Assembly (NCBI RefSeq): GCF_000372965.1
Contig: NZ_KB890024.1
Span: 3,660,839 to 3,724,838, forward strand
Direction of reading: 5' to 3'
Origin: Hoeflea sp. 108
GTDB lineage: Bacteria > Pseudomonadota > Alphaproteobacteria > Rhizobiales > Rhizobiaceae
Length of the DNA stretch: 64,000 bases
Positions within the stretch are counted from its first letter, which is position 1; each line of letters begins with the position of its first letter. The notes beneath the pieces are model-generated. The model searched no databases, was not told the origin of the DNA, and saw nothing but the letters and a program-made list of their open reading frames with translations. Made by a program: the position numbers and the translations under genes. Below are positions 1 through 7,736 of this stretch, piece after piece.

Positions 1-345
1 GTTCGCGGCGAACGGCGCCTGCGTGGCATCGACATAGAAGCCGGCGCCCGAACCGAACTGCCAGTTGTCCTTCTCGTCGGCCACGCCTTCGCCGCGCGGG
101 CTGGTGTCGGGGCAGACGATCATCAGGCCGAGTTCGGCCGCCAGGCGCCGGTACTCGCCCTTGTCCATGACGTTGGCATGGGTGCAGGTGAGGCCCGACA
201 GGTACCACAGCACCGGCACCGGACCGTCCTTGGCCTGCGGCGGCACGAACACGGCAAAGGTCATGTCACAGGCGCAGGCCTCGGAGGCATGCGAATAGAC
301 ACCCTGAATGCCGCCATGCGACTTCGACGTGGAAACGGTCTTCAT
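1..345 (-). CDS. fghA: S-formylglutathione hydrolase (N-terminal 115 residues; runs off the window)
   Basis: The serine esterase of glutathione-dependent formaldehyde detoxification, hydrolysing S-formylglutathione to formate and glutathione in the cytosol. Visible residues start MKTVSTSKSHGGIQGVYSH and continue with the family's VFVPP, PVLWYLSGLTCTH (oxyanion region) and PDTSPRGE segments. The nucleophile Ser and the rest of the alpha/beta hydrolase lie beyond base 1, so completeness cannot be judged. The start is ATG at 345 with GAAGG a few bases upstream. It is divergent from the metallophosphatase operon at 553. The assignment is by family resemblance and is strong despite truncation. Confidence 0.88.
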   Translation of the reverse strand, partial: MKTVSTSKSHGGIQGVYSHASEACACDMTFAVFVPPQAKDGPVPVLWYLSGLTCTHANVMDKGEYRRLAAELGLMIVCPDTSPRGEGVADEKDNWQFGSGAGFYVDATQAPFAAN

Positions 346-487
346 CTGATCTGCCTTCTCGTCCTGCAAACTCGGATCCGGCATAGCCGCAGACGGATGA
401 GGCCGCAACTCAAAGAGAGACATCGGATGTCGCCTGATGCCGGATGCCGGCCATCACGCTGCTGTGAAGCCCCGGCCGCTTCCCGCC

Positions 488-514
488 GGGAATAAACCCG
501 GCCGCACCGCGGTC
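488..514 (+). promoter_or_regulatory. possible ECF-type promoter of the metallophosphatase-sigma operon
   Basis: GGGAAT (488-493) followed after 16 bases by CGGTC (510-514) resembles a -35/-10 pair read by ECF sigma factors, about 40 bases before the ATG at 553. Autoregulation is usual for operons that encode their own ECF factor, so this is plausible, but a single short match in GC-rich DNA is weak. Confidence 0.3.
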
Positions 515-552
515 CTTCATGCATGCGCCATGATGGCGCGGAGGAGACCGAC

Positions 553-1509
553 ATGACCTCCCATCGCGATGACACCGACGGCGACGGCATCACCCGCCGC
601 CATGCACTGGAATGCATGCTCTGGGCCGGCACCGGCGTGCTCTGGACCGTCTCGGGCGGCGTGCCCGTCTCGCTCAACCTGCTCGGCGAAGCCGAGGCCG
701 CTTCAGCGCTTTCAGGCGGCTTCACCTTCCTGCAGATTTCCGACAGCCACATAGGCTTCGACAAGGCCGCCAACCCGCATGCGATCGACACGCTGAAAGA
801 GGCGATCGGCAAGATCCATGCCCTGCCTGTCAAGCCTTCTTTCCTGATCCACACCGGCGACATCACCCACCTGTCCAAGGCCGAGCAATTCGATACCGCC
901 CGCGAGATCATCGGCGGCGCCGGCTTCGACGTGCACTATGTGCCGGGCGAGCACGACGTCATCGACGAGAACAACGGCCGCGCCTATCTCGACCGCTACG
1001 GCAAGAACACCAAGGGCGCAGGCTGGTTTTCCTTCGACCAGAACGGCATCCATTTCGTCGGCCTGGTCAATGTCGTCAATCTCAAGGCCGGTGGCCTGGG
1101 CAATCTTGGTGCCGAACAGCTCGCCTGGCTTGCCGACGACCTCAAACCGGTCAGCGCCTCCACCCCGATCGTCGTCTTCGCCCATATCCCGCTGTGGACG
1201 ATCTATCCCGAATGGGGCTGGGGCACCGACGACTCGACCCAGGCGCTGGCGCTGCTCAAGCGTTTCGGCTCGGTCACCGTGCTCAACGGGCACATCCATC
1301 AGATCATGCAGAAGGTCGAAGGCAATGTGACCTTCCACACGGCGCGCTCGACGGCCTTCCCCCAGCCCGCGCCCGGAACAGCCCCTGCCCCCGGACCGAT
1401 GACGGTTCCGGCCGGACAGCTGCGCAGCCTGCTCGGCATCACCGATGTCGCAGTCAAGCAAGGCAAGACCGAGCTTGCCATCATCGACACCACCCTGGCC
1501 GGGGCATGA
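553..1509 (+). CDS. Tat-exported calcineurin-like metallophosphoesterase
   Basis: A 318-residue predicted periplasmic metallophosphatase. The N-terminus has a twin-arginine-like segment (ITRRHALECMLW, about residues 13-24) followed by a hydrophobic stretch. Metallophosphoesterase motifs follow in order: DSH (64-66), GD (102-103), GEHD (132-135), H211 and GHIH (246-249). The usual GNH[DE] block reads GEHD, so a metal-ligand Asn is replaced by Glu. Start chosen at ATG 553 because GAGGAG lies 7-12 bases upstream; an in-frame ATG at 523 has no such site. It heads a tight operon with a cupredoxin, an ECF sigma factor and an anti-sigma factor. The substrate is unknown. Confidence 0.85.
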   Translation: MTSHRDDTDGDGITRRHALECMLWAGTGVLWTVSGGVPVSLNLLGEAEAASALSGGFTFLQISDSHIGFDKAANPHAIDTLKEAIGKIHALPVKPSFLIHTGDITHLSKAEQFDTAREIIGGAGFDVHYVPGEHDVIDENNGRAYLDRYGKNTKGAGWFSFDQNGIHFVGLVNVVNLKAGGLGNLGAEQLAWLADDLKPVSASTPIVVFAHIPLWTIYPEWGWGTDDSTQALALLKRFGSVTVLNGHIHQIMQKVEGNVTFHTARSTAFPQPAPGTAPAPGPMTVPAGQLRSLLGITDVAVKQGKTELAIIDTTLAGA

Positions 1510-1539
1510 ACGGCGATGCCGCCCTCTGGAGAAAATGCC

Positions 1540-1872
1540 ATGCCGTCCAACAGGCTTTCACTGCTGGCGATCTTCGTCGCCCTGGGCGCGGCAGCGATGC
1601 CCATGCCGCTGCGCGCCGCAGACCCGGTTCGCGTCAAGATCGAGAACTTCGCCTTCACGCCTCAGGACCTGGCGATCAAGGCGGGAACGACGGTCGTCTT
1701 CGAGAATGACGACGACATTCCGCATCTGGTCGTGGCCGCGGACGGGTCGTTCCGCTCCAAGGCGCTTGACACCGGCGACACCTATGCCTTCACATTCGCG
1801 AGTTCTGGTGACTTTCCCTACTTCTGCGGCATCCACCCGCATATGCAGGGCAAGATCACCGTCAGCCCATGA
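1540..1872 (+). CDS. periplasmic cupredoxin (type 1 copper protein)
   Basis: A 110-residue small blue-copper-like protein. Residues 1-26 are a signal peptide ending LRA-A. The mature part has the single cupredoxin fold pattern with candidate copper ligands His62 (DIPHLV), Cys96, His99 and Met102 in YFCGIHPHM. Such proteins shuttle electrons or bind copper in the periplasm. The start at 1540 is preferred over ATG 1516 because TGGAG precedes it and the signal peptide then begins at residue 1. It lies 30 bases after the metallophosphatase and 19 bases before the sigma-factor gene, so it is probably cotranscribed and may belong to the stress regulon of that sigma factor. Confidence 0.88.
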   Translation: MPSNRLSLLAIFVALGAAAMPMPLRAADPVRVKIENFAFTPQDLAIKAGTTVVFENDDDIPHLVVAADGSFRSKALDTGDTYAFTFASSGDFPYFCGIHPHMQGKITVSP

Positions 1873-1891
1873 AGGCGGTCGGCAGGCCCAA

Positions 1892-2449
1892 ATGAGCGCG
1901 CCGGCCGGCGAGGTCGTGCCGAACACAGACACACCGGCCGGACGCTTTGGCGAAGTGGTGCTGCCGCATCTCGGCGACGCGCTGGCGCTGGCCCGCTGGC
2001 TTACCGGCAGTTCTGACGACGCCGAGGACGTCGTCCAGGACGCGTGCCTCAAGGCCTATGCCGGCATCTCGACCTATGCCGGCGGCAGCGCCCGCGCCTG
2101 GCTGCTCGCCATCGTGCGCAACTGCTCCTACAGCTGGTTGGCGAGGAACCACCCGCCCAGCCTTGTCATGGCTGGCGACCTGTCCGATCTCGACGGCCTT
2201 GCCGGCAATGACGGGCAGGATGACACGACCCCGGAAGCAGCGCTGATTGCAAAATCCGATGCGGCAGCGCTTGCGGGCGCGATCTCCGGCCTGCCGCATC
2301 CGTTCCGCGAGGTGGTGGTGCTGCGCGACATCAACGGCCTGAGCTACCGCGAGATCGCCACCATGCTGTGCCTGCCGATTGGCACGGTGATGTCGCGCCT
2401 TTCCAGGGCGCGCGCCCTGCTGATCGCCGAACTCGGGGACCTCAAATGA
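1892..2449 (+). CDS. ECF-family RNA polymerase sigma factor
   Basis: A 185-residue group 4 sigma factor. Region 2 runs about residues 18-85 (DALALARWLTGSSDDAEDVVQDACLKAY and RAWLLAIVRN) and region 4 about 130-180 (LPHPFREVVVLRDINGLSYREIA, then LPIGTVMSRLSRARALL). It directs RNA polymerase to stress-type promoters when released by its anti-sigma factor. The gene overlaps the following anti-sigma gene by ATGA, the usual coupling for such pairs. The reading frame stays open far upstream, but ATG 1892 fits the family N-terminus and falls right after the cupredoxin stop. The inducing signal is unknown; the exported cupredoxin and phosphatase suggest envelope or redox stress (inference). Confidence 0.92.
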   Translation: MSAPAGEVVPNTDTPAGRFGEVVLPHLGDALALARWLTGSSDDAEDVVQDACLKAYAGISTYAGGSARAWLLAIVRNCSYSWLARNHPPSLVMAGDLSDLDGLAGNDGQDDTTPEAALIAKSDAAALAGAISGLPHPFREVVVLRDINGLSYREIATMLCLPIGTVMSRLSRARALLIAELGDLK

Positions 2450-3255
2450 CCACGCCGGGCACCATATCCACCGATCCCCCCGACATCAGGCTTCTGCTGC
2501 ATGCGCTGGCCGATGGCGAACTTGATGCGGCAACGGCACTCGCCCTCGAACGACAGATGGCCAGCGACCCTGCCCTCGCGGCTGAACACGCACGTATCGT
2601 CGCGCTGAAAACGGCATTTCAGGCCCTGCCGCCGCAACAGCCGAGCCCGCAGCTGCTGGCAAGGATCGAAGAACTGCATCACGCAGGGACGCCCTTGGCA
2701 GCGCCTGCGCGGCGTAGCGATCAGTCCTTCGACTGGCGGGCGCTCGCCGCCTCGATCCTGGTCACGGCCTTCCTGGCGAGCAGCGCAACCTACTGGGCGA
2801 CCCAGGGTCCGGCACTCCAGGGCTTCGCGTCCGAGATCGCCGGCAGCCACAGGCGCAGCCTTCTTGCGGCAAGCGCAGTCGATGTCGCATCCTCAGACCG
2901 TCACACGGTCAAGCCCTGGCTCGATGCGCGGATCGGCGTGTCCCCGCCCGCGGTCGACCTGTCGGCGGTTGGATATGCGCTGGTTGGCGGTCGTGTCGAA
3001 GTGATCGATGGCAAGCCGGTGCCGGCGCTGGTCTACCAGTTGCGCAAGCACCTGATCACCTTGATCGCGATACCGCAGGACCAGCCAGCGCCGCAGGCCG
3101 GCGCGCCCGACCTATCCGCCGGTGGCTTCCCGATTGTGCGGTGGAGCGACGGCACATTTTCCTACTGGGCTGTTTCGGACATCGGACGCGACGAGCTGCA
3201 GCAATTCGCCGACCGTTTCCGCGCGGCAGCGACGTCTGCTGCGCCACCGAAATAG
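2446..3255 (+). CDS. membrane-bound anti-sigma factor
   Basis: A 269-residue anti-sigma factor translationally coupled to the ECF sigma gene (ATGA overlap at 2446-2449). The cytoplasmic N-terminal part (residues about 12-90) has the LLHALADGELDAATALALERQMASDPALA segment typical of FecR/RseA-type anti-sigma N-domains, without a CxxC zinc motif. One membrane segment lies near residues 98-118, and the rest is periplasmic and probably senses the signal. The periplasmic part resembles that of anti-sigma factors widespread in alphaproteobacteria. It should sequester the upstream sigma factor and thereby control this operon. Confidence 0.85.
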   Translation: MTTPGTISTDPPDIRLLLHALADGELDAATALALERQMASDPALAAEHARIVALKTAFQALPPQQPSPQLLARIEELHHAGTPLAAPARRSDQSFDWRALAASILVTAFLASSATYWATQGPALQGFASEIAGSHRRSLLAASAVDVASSDRHTVKPWLDARIGVSPPAVDLSAVGYALVGGRVEVIDGKPVPALVYQLRKHLITLIAIPQDQPAPQAGAPDLSAGGFPIVRWSDGTFSYWAVSDIGRDELQQFADRFRAAATSAAPPK

Positions 3256-3259
3256 TAGG

Positions 3260-3285
3260 GTGCAGCGGCCGCCAGGCCGCCGCAC
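3260..3285. terminator. GC-rich hairpin between convergent genes
   Basis: GTGCAGCGGC pairs with GCCGCCGCAC (one mismatch) around a six-base loop, between the stop codons of the anti-sigma gene and the convergent dehydrogenase gene. It has no T-tract, so it may be only a transcript-end structure. Confidence 0.4.
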
Positions 3286-3301
3286 CCGCGGTACCCAGAC
3301 C

Positions 3302-4381
3302 TTAAGCTACCGCATATCCGTCGCGGCAGAGGCCGTTGAGTTCGGCCAGCGACATCGCATCGAGATCGAGCGCTGCAAGCAGGTCGTTCTCGGCGTTGAA
3401 ATCGCGGCCATACATGGCCGAGAAAATCCTGACTCCGGATTCGTGCAGCTCGGCCGGCTGGCCGGCGAGACGGCCGATCTTGGCGGTCATCACCAGGCCG
3501 AACGGTACGTCCTCGGTGACGTAGCGGCTGTCGGCCGTGGTCGGTCCCTGCCCGCCATTGCCGGCCTCATGCATCTCCTGGTTCATCTGCGAGATCGAGC
3601 TCATCGGCACGTGGAACGACAGATGGAAGTGCTGGAAGATGTTGCGCACTTCGAGGCCGAGCTTGGTGGCGATCGCAATGCGCTCCTCGTCGAGCTGCTC
3701 GAGCAGGCGGCCGACGTTCGGCGTCACGTTCTGGCCCTGGCTCCAGGTCTCGGCACGCTCCATGCGCGTCATGTTGCCGAGCGCGATGCCCATGTGGTTC
3801 TGCGGGTTGAGGTTGGACAGGGCGATGGCCATCAGGCTGCCGCGATCGACGAAACGGTCTCCGAACAGCGCCTGGCAGATGGCGAGGCCGTCGGCGCTGC
3901 GCGAGGCCGGCACCGTCGACAGGTCGATCTTCTTGCGCACCGTGTTGACGTTGACCGAGGTCGGGCTGAGCTGGCGACCGGAAACAACTGTTGTGCCCCA
4001 GCCGACGATGGGCGCGACCACGCCACGCGCGGCGAGCAGGCGCGACAGATAGAGCGCGCCGAACGAAGCGTGCGAGCTGATGACGATGGTCTGGTCGGGG
4101 CGGATGTACGGCGCGATTGCATCGAGCACCGCCTTGTGGCCATAGGCCGGCAGCGCGATCACGATGACCTCGGCGCCGGCAACCAGCGCCTCGGCGCTTT
4201 CAGCGGCGGCGGGGTGGAACGTGCCTTCGACCGCGCCCTGTGCGACCAGGGCTTCGCCCCTGGCCAATGCCTTGGTGCGCTCGCCCGACGGCGACCACAG
4301 AGTCGCCTTGTGGCCCTGCTGTTCGAGAAACGCCGCCGTTCCGAAGGCGATCGAGCCCGCACCGACAATACCTACCCGCAT
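3302..4381 (-). CDS. NAD/NADP octopine/nopaline dehydrogenase family protein
   Basis: A 359-residue dehydrogenase of the opine dehydrogenase family. These enzymes oxidise or form N-(carboxyalkyl)amino acids with NAD(P). A Rossmann motif GAGSIAFGTAAFL is at residues 6-18, and the C-terminal octopine-dehydrogenase domain carries SNLNPQNHMGIALGNMTRMERAETW and HLSFHVPMSS. The start at 4381 (MRVGIVGAG) has AAAGGA about ten bases upstream; an upstream in-frame ATG at 4483 would overlap the preceding gene. It is last in the nine-gene minus-strand array that begins with an ABC binding protein, suggesting it acts on the imported compound or its product. The exact substrate cannot be read from sequence. 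Confidence 0.85.
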   Translation of the reverse strand: MRVGIVGAGSIAFGTAAFLEQQGHKATLWSPSGERTKALARGEALVAQGAVEGTFHPAAAESAEALVAGAEVIVIALPAYGHKAVLDAIAPYIRPDQTIVISSHASFGALYLSRLLAARGVVAPIVGWGTTVVSGRQLSPTSVNVNTVRKKIDLSTVPASRSADGLAICQALFGDRFVDRGSLMAIALSNLNPQNHMGIALGNMTRMERAETWSQGQNVTPNVGRLLEQLDEERIAIATKLGLEVRNIFQHFHLSFHVPMSSISQMNQEMHEAGNGGQGPTTADSRYVTEDVPFGLVMTAKIGRLAGQPAELHESGVRIFSAMYGRDFNAENDLLAALDLDAMSLAELNGLCRDGYAVA

Positions 4382-4439
4382 TTCAAACAATCCTTTCTGG
4401 TCAAAAACATTTCCCGGAAGCGCAACGGCACCCGCACGT

Positions 4440-5048
4440 TCATTTCTGGCGCGACAGGGCTCGCGTCGCGCTGCTGCCGACATCGGCTGATGCCACGACC
4501 AGGAATGCCCTGGCAGCGGTCGGCCCGACGCTGGTCAGCGAGTGCGGCACGTCGGCGGCGTAGCGCGCCGTCTCGCCCGAGCGCACCATCATCTCCGAGG
4601 TGGCGCTGCGCACCACGATCTCGCCTTCGGTGCAGTGCAGATGCTCGACCGTGCCAGTTCCGTGCGGCTCGCTGGTGAGCCTGCCATGCGGCTCGAAATC
4701 GAGCAGGTACCATTCGATCAGCGGCACCATTCCGGCCGGCGACAGGATCTGCAGCGTGCAGCTGCCGTCGACACTCCTGATGGTCGGCGTCAAATTCTCC
4801 GGCTGCAGATCGATGCGGTCGCCACGCTCTTCCGAGGCGCCGCTCATCAGGCTGTTGAGATCGACATCCAACGCCCGCGTCAGGTGCCACAGCGTGCCAT
4901 AGGTTGGATTGGCACTGCCGCGCTCGATCTCCGAAAGCACCGAGCGCGACACACCCGACATCATCGACAGATCGGCGAGCGTAAGCTTGCGCTCCTTGCG
5001 GAACGCCTGCAGGCGCGGCCCGATTTCGGGTGGACTGGCTATGTTCAT
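4440..5048 (-). CDS. XRE-family transcriptional regulator with C-terminal cupin
   Basis: A 202-residue regulator. An XRE helix-turn-helix covers residues 8-65 (RLQAFRKERKLTLADLSMMSGVSRSVLSEIERG), and a cupin sensor domain covers about 100-195, containing HLHCTEGEIVVRS and VPHSLTSVG. This architecture matches PuuR-type regulators of polyamine and amino-acid catabolism. The gene sits inside the array it probably controls, between the CMD genes and the opine-dehydrogenase-like gene. A candidate operator is the AAATTCC/GGAATTT dyad at 12061-12082 upstream of the binding-protein gene. Ligand unknown. Confidence 0.88.
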   Translation of the reverse strand: MNIASPPEIGPRLQAFRKERKLTLADLSMMSGVSRSVLSEIERGSANPTYGTLWHLTRALDVDLNSLMSGASEERGDRIDLQPENLTPTIRSVDGSCTLQILSPAGMVPLIEWYLLDFEPHGRLTSEPHGTGTVEHLHCTEGEIVVRSATSEMMVRSGETARYAADVPHSLTSVGPTAARAFLVVASADVGSSATRALSRQK

Positions 5049-5085
5049 CTGCTCCCCCTTCCTCCTCCGTGCCCAGCGGCAGCGC

Positions 5086-5661
5086 CTATTCCGCGATCGG
5101 TTCTCCGAGCGTGTGCATCAGCCGGTTGGCCCAGCCGAACAACGCCGTCGACAAGATGAGGTCGAGGATCTCGTCTCTGGCGAGGCCCGCATCGACAAGT
5201 GCCTGCATGTCGTCCTCGTTGGCGTCCTGCGGACACTTGGACAGCTTGACCGAGAAATCGAGGATGGCCTTGAGCCGCGGCTCGATCTCGGCATCGACGC
5301 CATCGGCAAAGATCGCGTCGATGACCGTCTCGTCCTTGGTCAGCTGGTTGTAGCGGCCGGCATGCACGGCAGCGCAATAGATGCAGCGGTTGACGATCGA
5401 GGCGCCGACCGCGCCGATCTCGCGCTCGGCCCGCGACAGGCCGCCCTTGTTGTACATGACGCCGTTGAACAGCGGCGTTCGGTGCTTCAGCGTCTCCACA
5501 TCATGCGCCAGCACCAGCACATAGTCCGATACCTTGGTATTGGACGGCGTGATCTTCAGCGCATCGAGCTGCTCGGGGCTCGCCTCGGTAAGGTCGAGCG
5601 GCTTCACATAGGGCTTCCAGGCCGGGATATCGGTGGTGAATTCGTGAACGATCCTGCTCAT
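5086..5661 (-). CDS. alkylhydroperoxidase (AhpD/CMD) domain protein, Avi_7169-like
   Basis: A 191-residue CMD-family protein with the AhpD-type redox motif CIYCAAVHAG (CxxC followed by His) near residues 98-107. AhpD-like proteins use this cysteine pair for peroxidase or thiol-redox chemistry. Sequence and its pairing with a second CMD protein recall the TIGR families named after Agrobacterium vitis Avi_7169/Avi_7170 (from memory). Its ATG at 5661 overlaps the upstream stop by ATGA, so the two are translationally coupled. Within the array it may protect against peroxide made by the flavin monooxygenase (inference). Confidence 0.82.
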   Translation of the reverse strand: MSRIVHEFTTDIPAWKPYVKPLDLTEASPEQLDALKITPSNTKVSDYVLVLAHDVETLKHRTPLFNGVMYNKGGLSRAEREIGAVGASIVNRCIYCAAVHAGRYNQLTKDETVIDAIFADGVDAEIEPRLKAILDFSVKLSKCPQDANEDDMQALVDAGLARDEILDLILSTALFGWANRLMHTLGEPIAE

Positions 5662-6158
5662 GCCAGCCCCCGCATCAACCGCAGCCCGGCGGCAACCCTG
5701 ATCTGATAGCTGACGAAAGCGACAAGCTCCGCCAGCCGGACAATGTCGGGCTCGGCGATGCCAGCCTCGCGCAGGAGTTCGATGTCGCGCCGCGTCGCAT
5801 CCTTGGGCGCATGCGCCACGAGATCGACATGGCGGATCAGCGCCTTGAGCCTTGCGTCGCTGCCACCGTCGAACCAGATGTCGGCAATGCGGGCCGTGGC
5901 ATCCGACGCGCCGGCCTCGTCCATCAGCGCCTCGAAATGCGCCTCGAACGCAGTTTCGTTGTTGATTTTGGCGATGCGGCAGGCGAGCGCGGCGCGCTCG
6001 GCATGGGACAGCCCGCCTGGCGTTTCCGGCATCAGCGCGCCGTCGTGGGTCTGCTGGGTCAGCGCCATGATGTCGGCCCGGCCCGCCACCACCTGCGCCA
6101 GCGTGCTGCCCGGCTCGATGCCGACGATCTCGGCGATCACGTCTTTCGTTTCGGCCAT
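5658..6158 (-). CDS. CMD domain protein, Avi_7170-like
   Basis: A 166-residue, mostly helical protein of the carboxymuconolactone-decarboxylase superfamily. It lacks the CxxC motif of its partner; a single cysteine is near residue 60 (AALACRIAKIN). It overlaps the next gene (AhpD-like) by four bases, and the two probably form a heteromeric or paired unit. It follows the flavin monooxygenase by 9 bases. The family is named from comparative genomics only and has no defined substrate. Confidence 0.75.
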   Translation of the reverse strand: MAETKDVIAEIVGIEPGSTLAQVVAGRADIMALTQQTHDGALMPETPGGLSHAERAALACRIAKINNETAFEAHFEALMDEAGASDATARIADIWFDGGSDARLKALIRHVDLVAHAPKDATRRDIELLREAGIAEPDIVRLAELVAFVSYQIRVAAGLRLMRGLA

Positions 6159-6167
6159 GCCTTCCTC

Positions 6168-7661
6168 CTATGCCTGCTTGCGGGCAGCGACCCGCTCGTC
6201 GTCCGGCAGCGACGACGGCGTCCATTCGTCGCCGCGCAGTTCCGGCGTGTCGTAGTCGAGCAGCCGCTGCCAATGCTGGCCGAAATTCTCGTGGTAGAGC
6301 CTGGCGGCGATCTCGCGGGCGAGCAGGGCCGCACCTTCGCTGATGCCGGGGATGTCACCGCTCATCTTGCCGAGGCTGGCGGCAGCGCCTGCATTGAAAC
6401 TGTGGATGTTGGACAGCCACGGCGCGGTACCAGGCTCGCGCTCGGTGAAGGTGAAGTCGTCGGCGAGATAGGGGAACTTGCCGAGGTCGCCATTCTCATC
6501 GCCGACAGGCGGGGTGTAGCGGTCCTGCCAGAGCGCGATCTTGTCGGCGTAGCCGTCGAGTTCCTTGCGTGCCAGCGGATCGACCGTGAAGCCGGTGCCG
6601 AGGATGAGAAAATCGGTCCGCACCGTCTTGCCCGAAGGCGTAGTGATGACGATTTCTTCGCCGTCGAGCTCGACCTTCTCGACTGCCGCATCGAAATGGA
6701 AATAGGCGTTCGGATGGCGGCTGACGCGCATGGTCGAGCCGCGCGGCGCCGGCGTCTGGGTGCGCAGCGAATAGTTCATGATCTGCCAGCGCCTGGCATC
6801 GTCGAGCTTCGGGAACACCGCCGTGAAGCCGAACGAACCGATGCCCATCAGCTTATTGACGGTGGGCATCTGCTTGCGGCGGATCAGGTGGCGCACTTCG
6901 GCAGCACCCGCCTCGAGTGCTTCGGCTGCGTTGTCGACGGCAGACGCACCGACGCCGACGACAGCGACACGCTTGCCGCGCAGGGTGGCAAAGTCGATGG
7001 CGTCGGACGAATGCGCCCAGCATCTGCGCGGCAGGCCGGCGACGAAGCCGGGAATGCTGGGATGGCCCATGCCGTCGCGCCCCGTGGCCATCACCACCTT
7101 GCGCGCAAGAACCGACTTTTCGCGCGCGCCCTCGCCCTTCAGCGTCAGGCGCATCAGCTCGCCCTCGGGCACGATCTTGTCGACCTCGACGCCGTTCTCG
7201 ACCGGCAGCTCCAGCACCTTCCGGTACCAGCGGAGATAGTCCATCCACATCGGCCGCGGGATCTTGTCGAGCTCGGCCCAGGCCTCGTTGCCGAACTGGG
7301 CAATGTACCAGGAGCGGAAGGTCAGCGACGCCATGCCATAGGCCGGGCCGACCAACTGCTTGGGCGAACGCAGCGTCTCCATGCGCGCATAGGTCAGCCA
7401 CGGCCCTTCGAAACCCTCGCGACTGCGGTCGAAGATGCGGATGTTGCGCATGCCGCCGGCGAGCAGCGCGAAGCTGGCCACCATTCCGCACATTCCTCCG
7501 CCGATGACGACGACGTCGTGGACCGTCTCATCGGCCTTGGTCGGCGCCACCCAGTTGGCGGGCGGATAGCACATGCAGGCGAGATCGTCGCGCACCCGCT
7601 GTTCCAGCTCTGCCAGATTGGCAGCTGCGGCCTTGAGCGGCGCCTGTACGTCGTAAGTCAT
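6168..7661 (-). CDS. FAD/NAD(P)-binding flavin monooxygenase
   Basis: A 497-residue class B-type flavin monooxygenase or related oxidoreductase. An FAD Rossmann motif VVVIGGGMCGMVAS is near residues 51-64, a second dinucleotide motif VAVVGVGASAVDNAAEAL lies mid-protein, and LILGTGFTVD is the conserved C-terminal ATG-like motif. Start chosen at ATG 7661, preceded by GAGGGAG; an upstream in-frame ATG at 7694 lacks this. Likely oxidises an N- or C-centre of the substrate imported by the adjacent ABC transporter (inference). A hairpin at 7706-7728 separates it from the transporter ATPase gene. Confidence 0.85.
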   Translation of the reverse strand: MTYDVQAPLKAAAANLAELEQRVRDDLACMCYPPANWVAPTKADETVHDVVVIGGGMCGMVASFALLAGGMRNIRIFDRSREGFEGPWLTYARMETLRSPKQLVGPAYGMASLTFRSWYIAQFGNEAWAELDKIPRPMWMDYLRWYRKVLELPVENGVEVDKIVPEGELMRLTLKGEGAREKSVLARKVVMATGRDGMGHPSIPGFVAGLPRRCWAHSSDAIDFATLRGKRVAVVGVGASAVDNAAEALEAGAAEVRHLIRRKQMPTVNKLMGIGSFGFTAVFPKLDDARRWQIMNYSLRTQTPAPRGSTMRVSRHPNAYFHFDAAVEKVELDGEEIVITTPSGKTVRTDFLILGTGFTVDPLARKELDGYADKIALWQDRYTPPVGDENGDLGKFPYLADDFTFTEREPGTAPWLSNIHSFNAGAAASLGKMSGDIPGISEGAALLAREIAARLYHENFGQHWQRLLDYDTPELRGDEWTPSSLPDDERVAARKQA

Positions 7662-7705
7662 GGTCACCGCTCCCTCGAGGTCATCGTTTGGCATTGTCCC
7701 GTGAT

Positions 7706-7728
7706 GGCCGCACCTGATCAGTGCGGCC
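7706..7728. terminator. hairpin between transporter ATPase and monooxygenase genes
   Basis: GGCCGCAC (7706-7713) and GTGCGGCC (7721-7728) form a perfect 8-bp stem with a 7-base loop in the 75-bp gap. No T-run follows on the minus strand, so it is more likely a processing or partial attenuation structure than a full stop. Confidence 0.4.
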
Positions 7729-7736
7729 GTCCCTCC

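Noticed and set aside
3832..4143. Small minus frames within the opine-dehydrogenase-like gene
   Set aside because: They are alternative frames of a gene with an intact Rossmann motif and family C-domain, with no evidence of overlapping coding.
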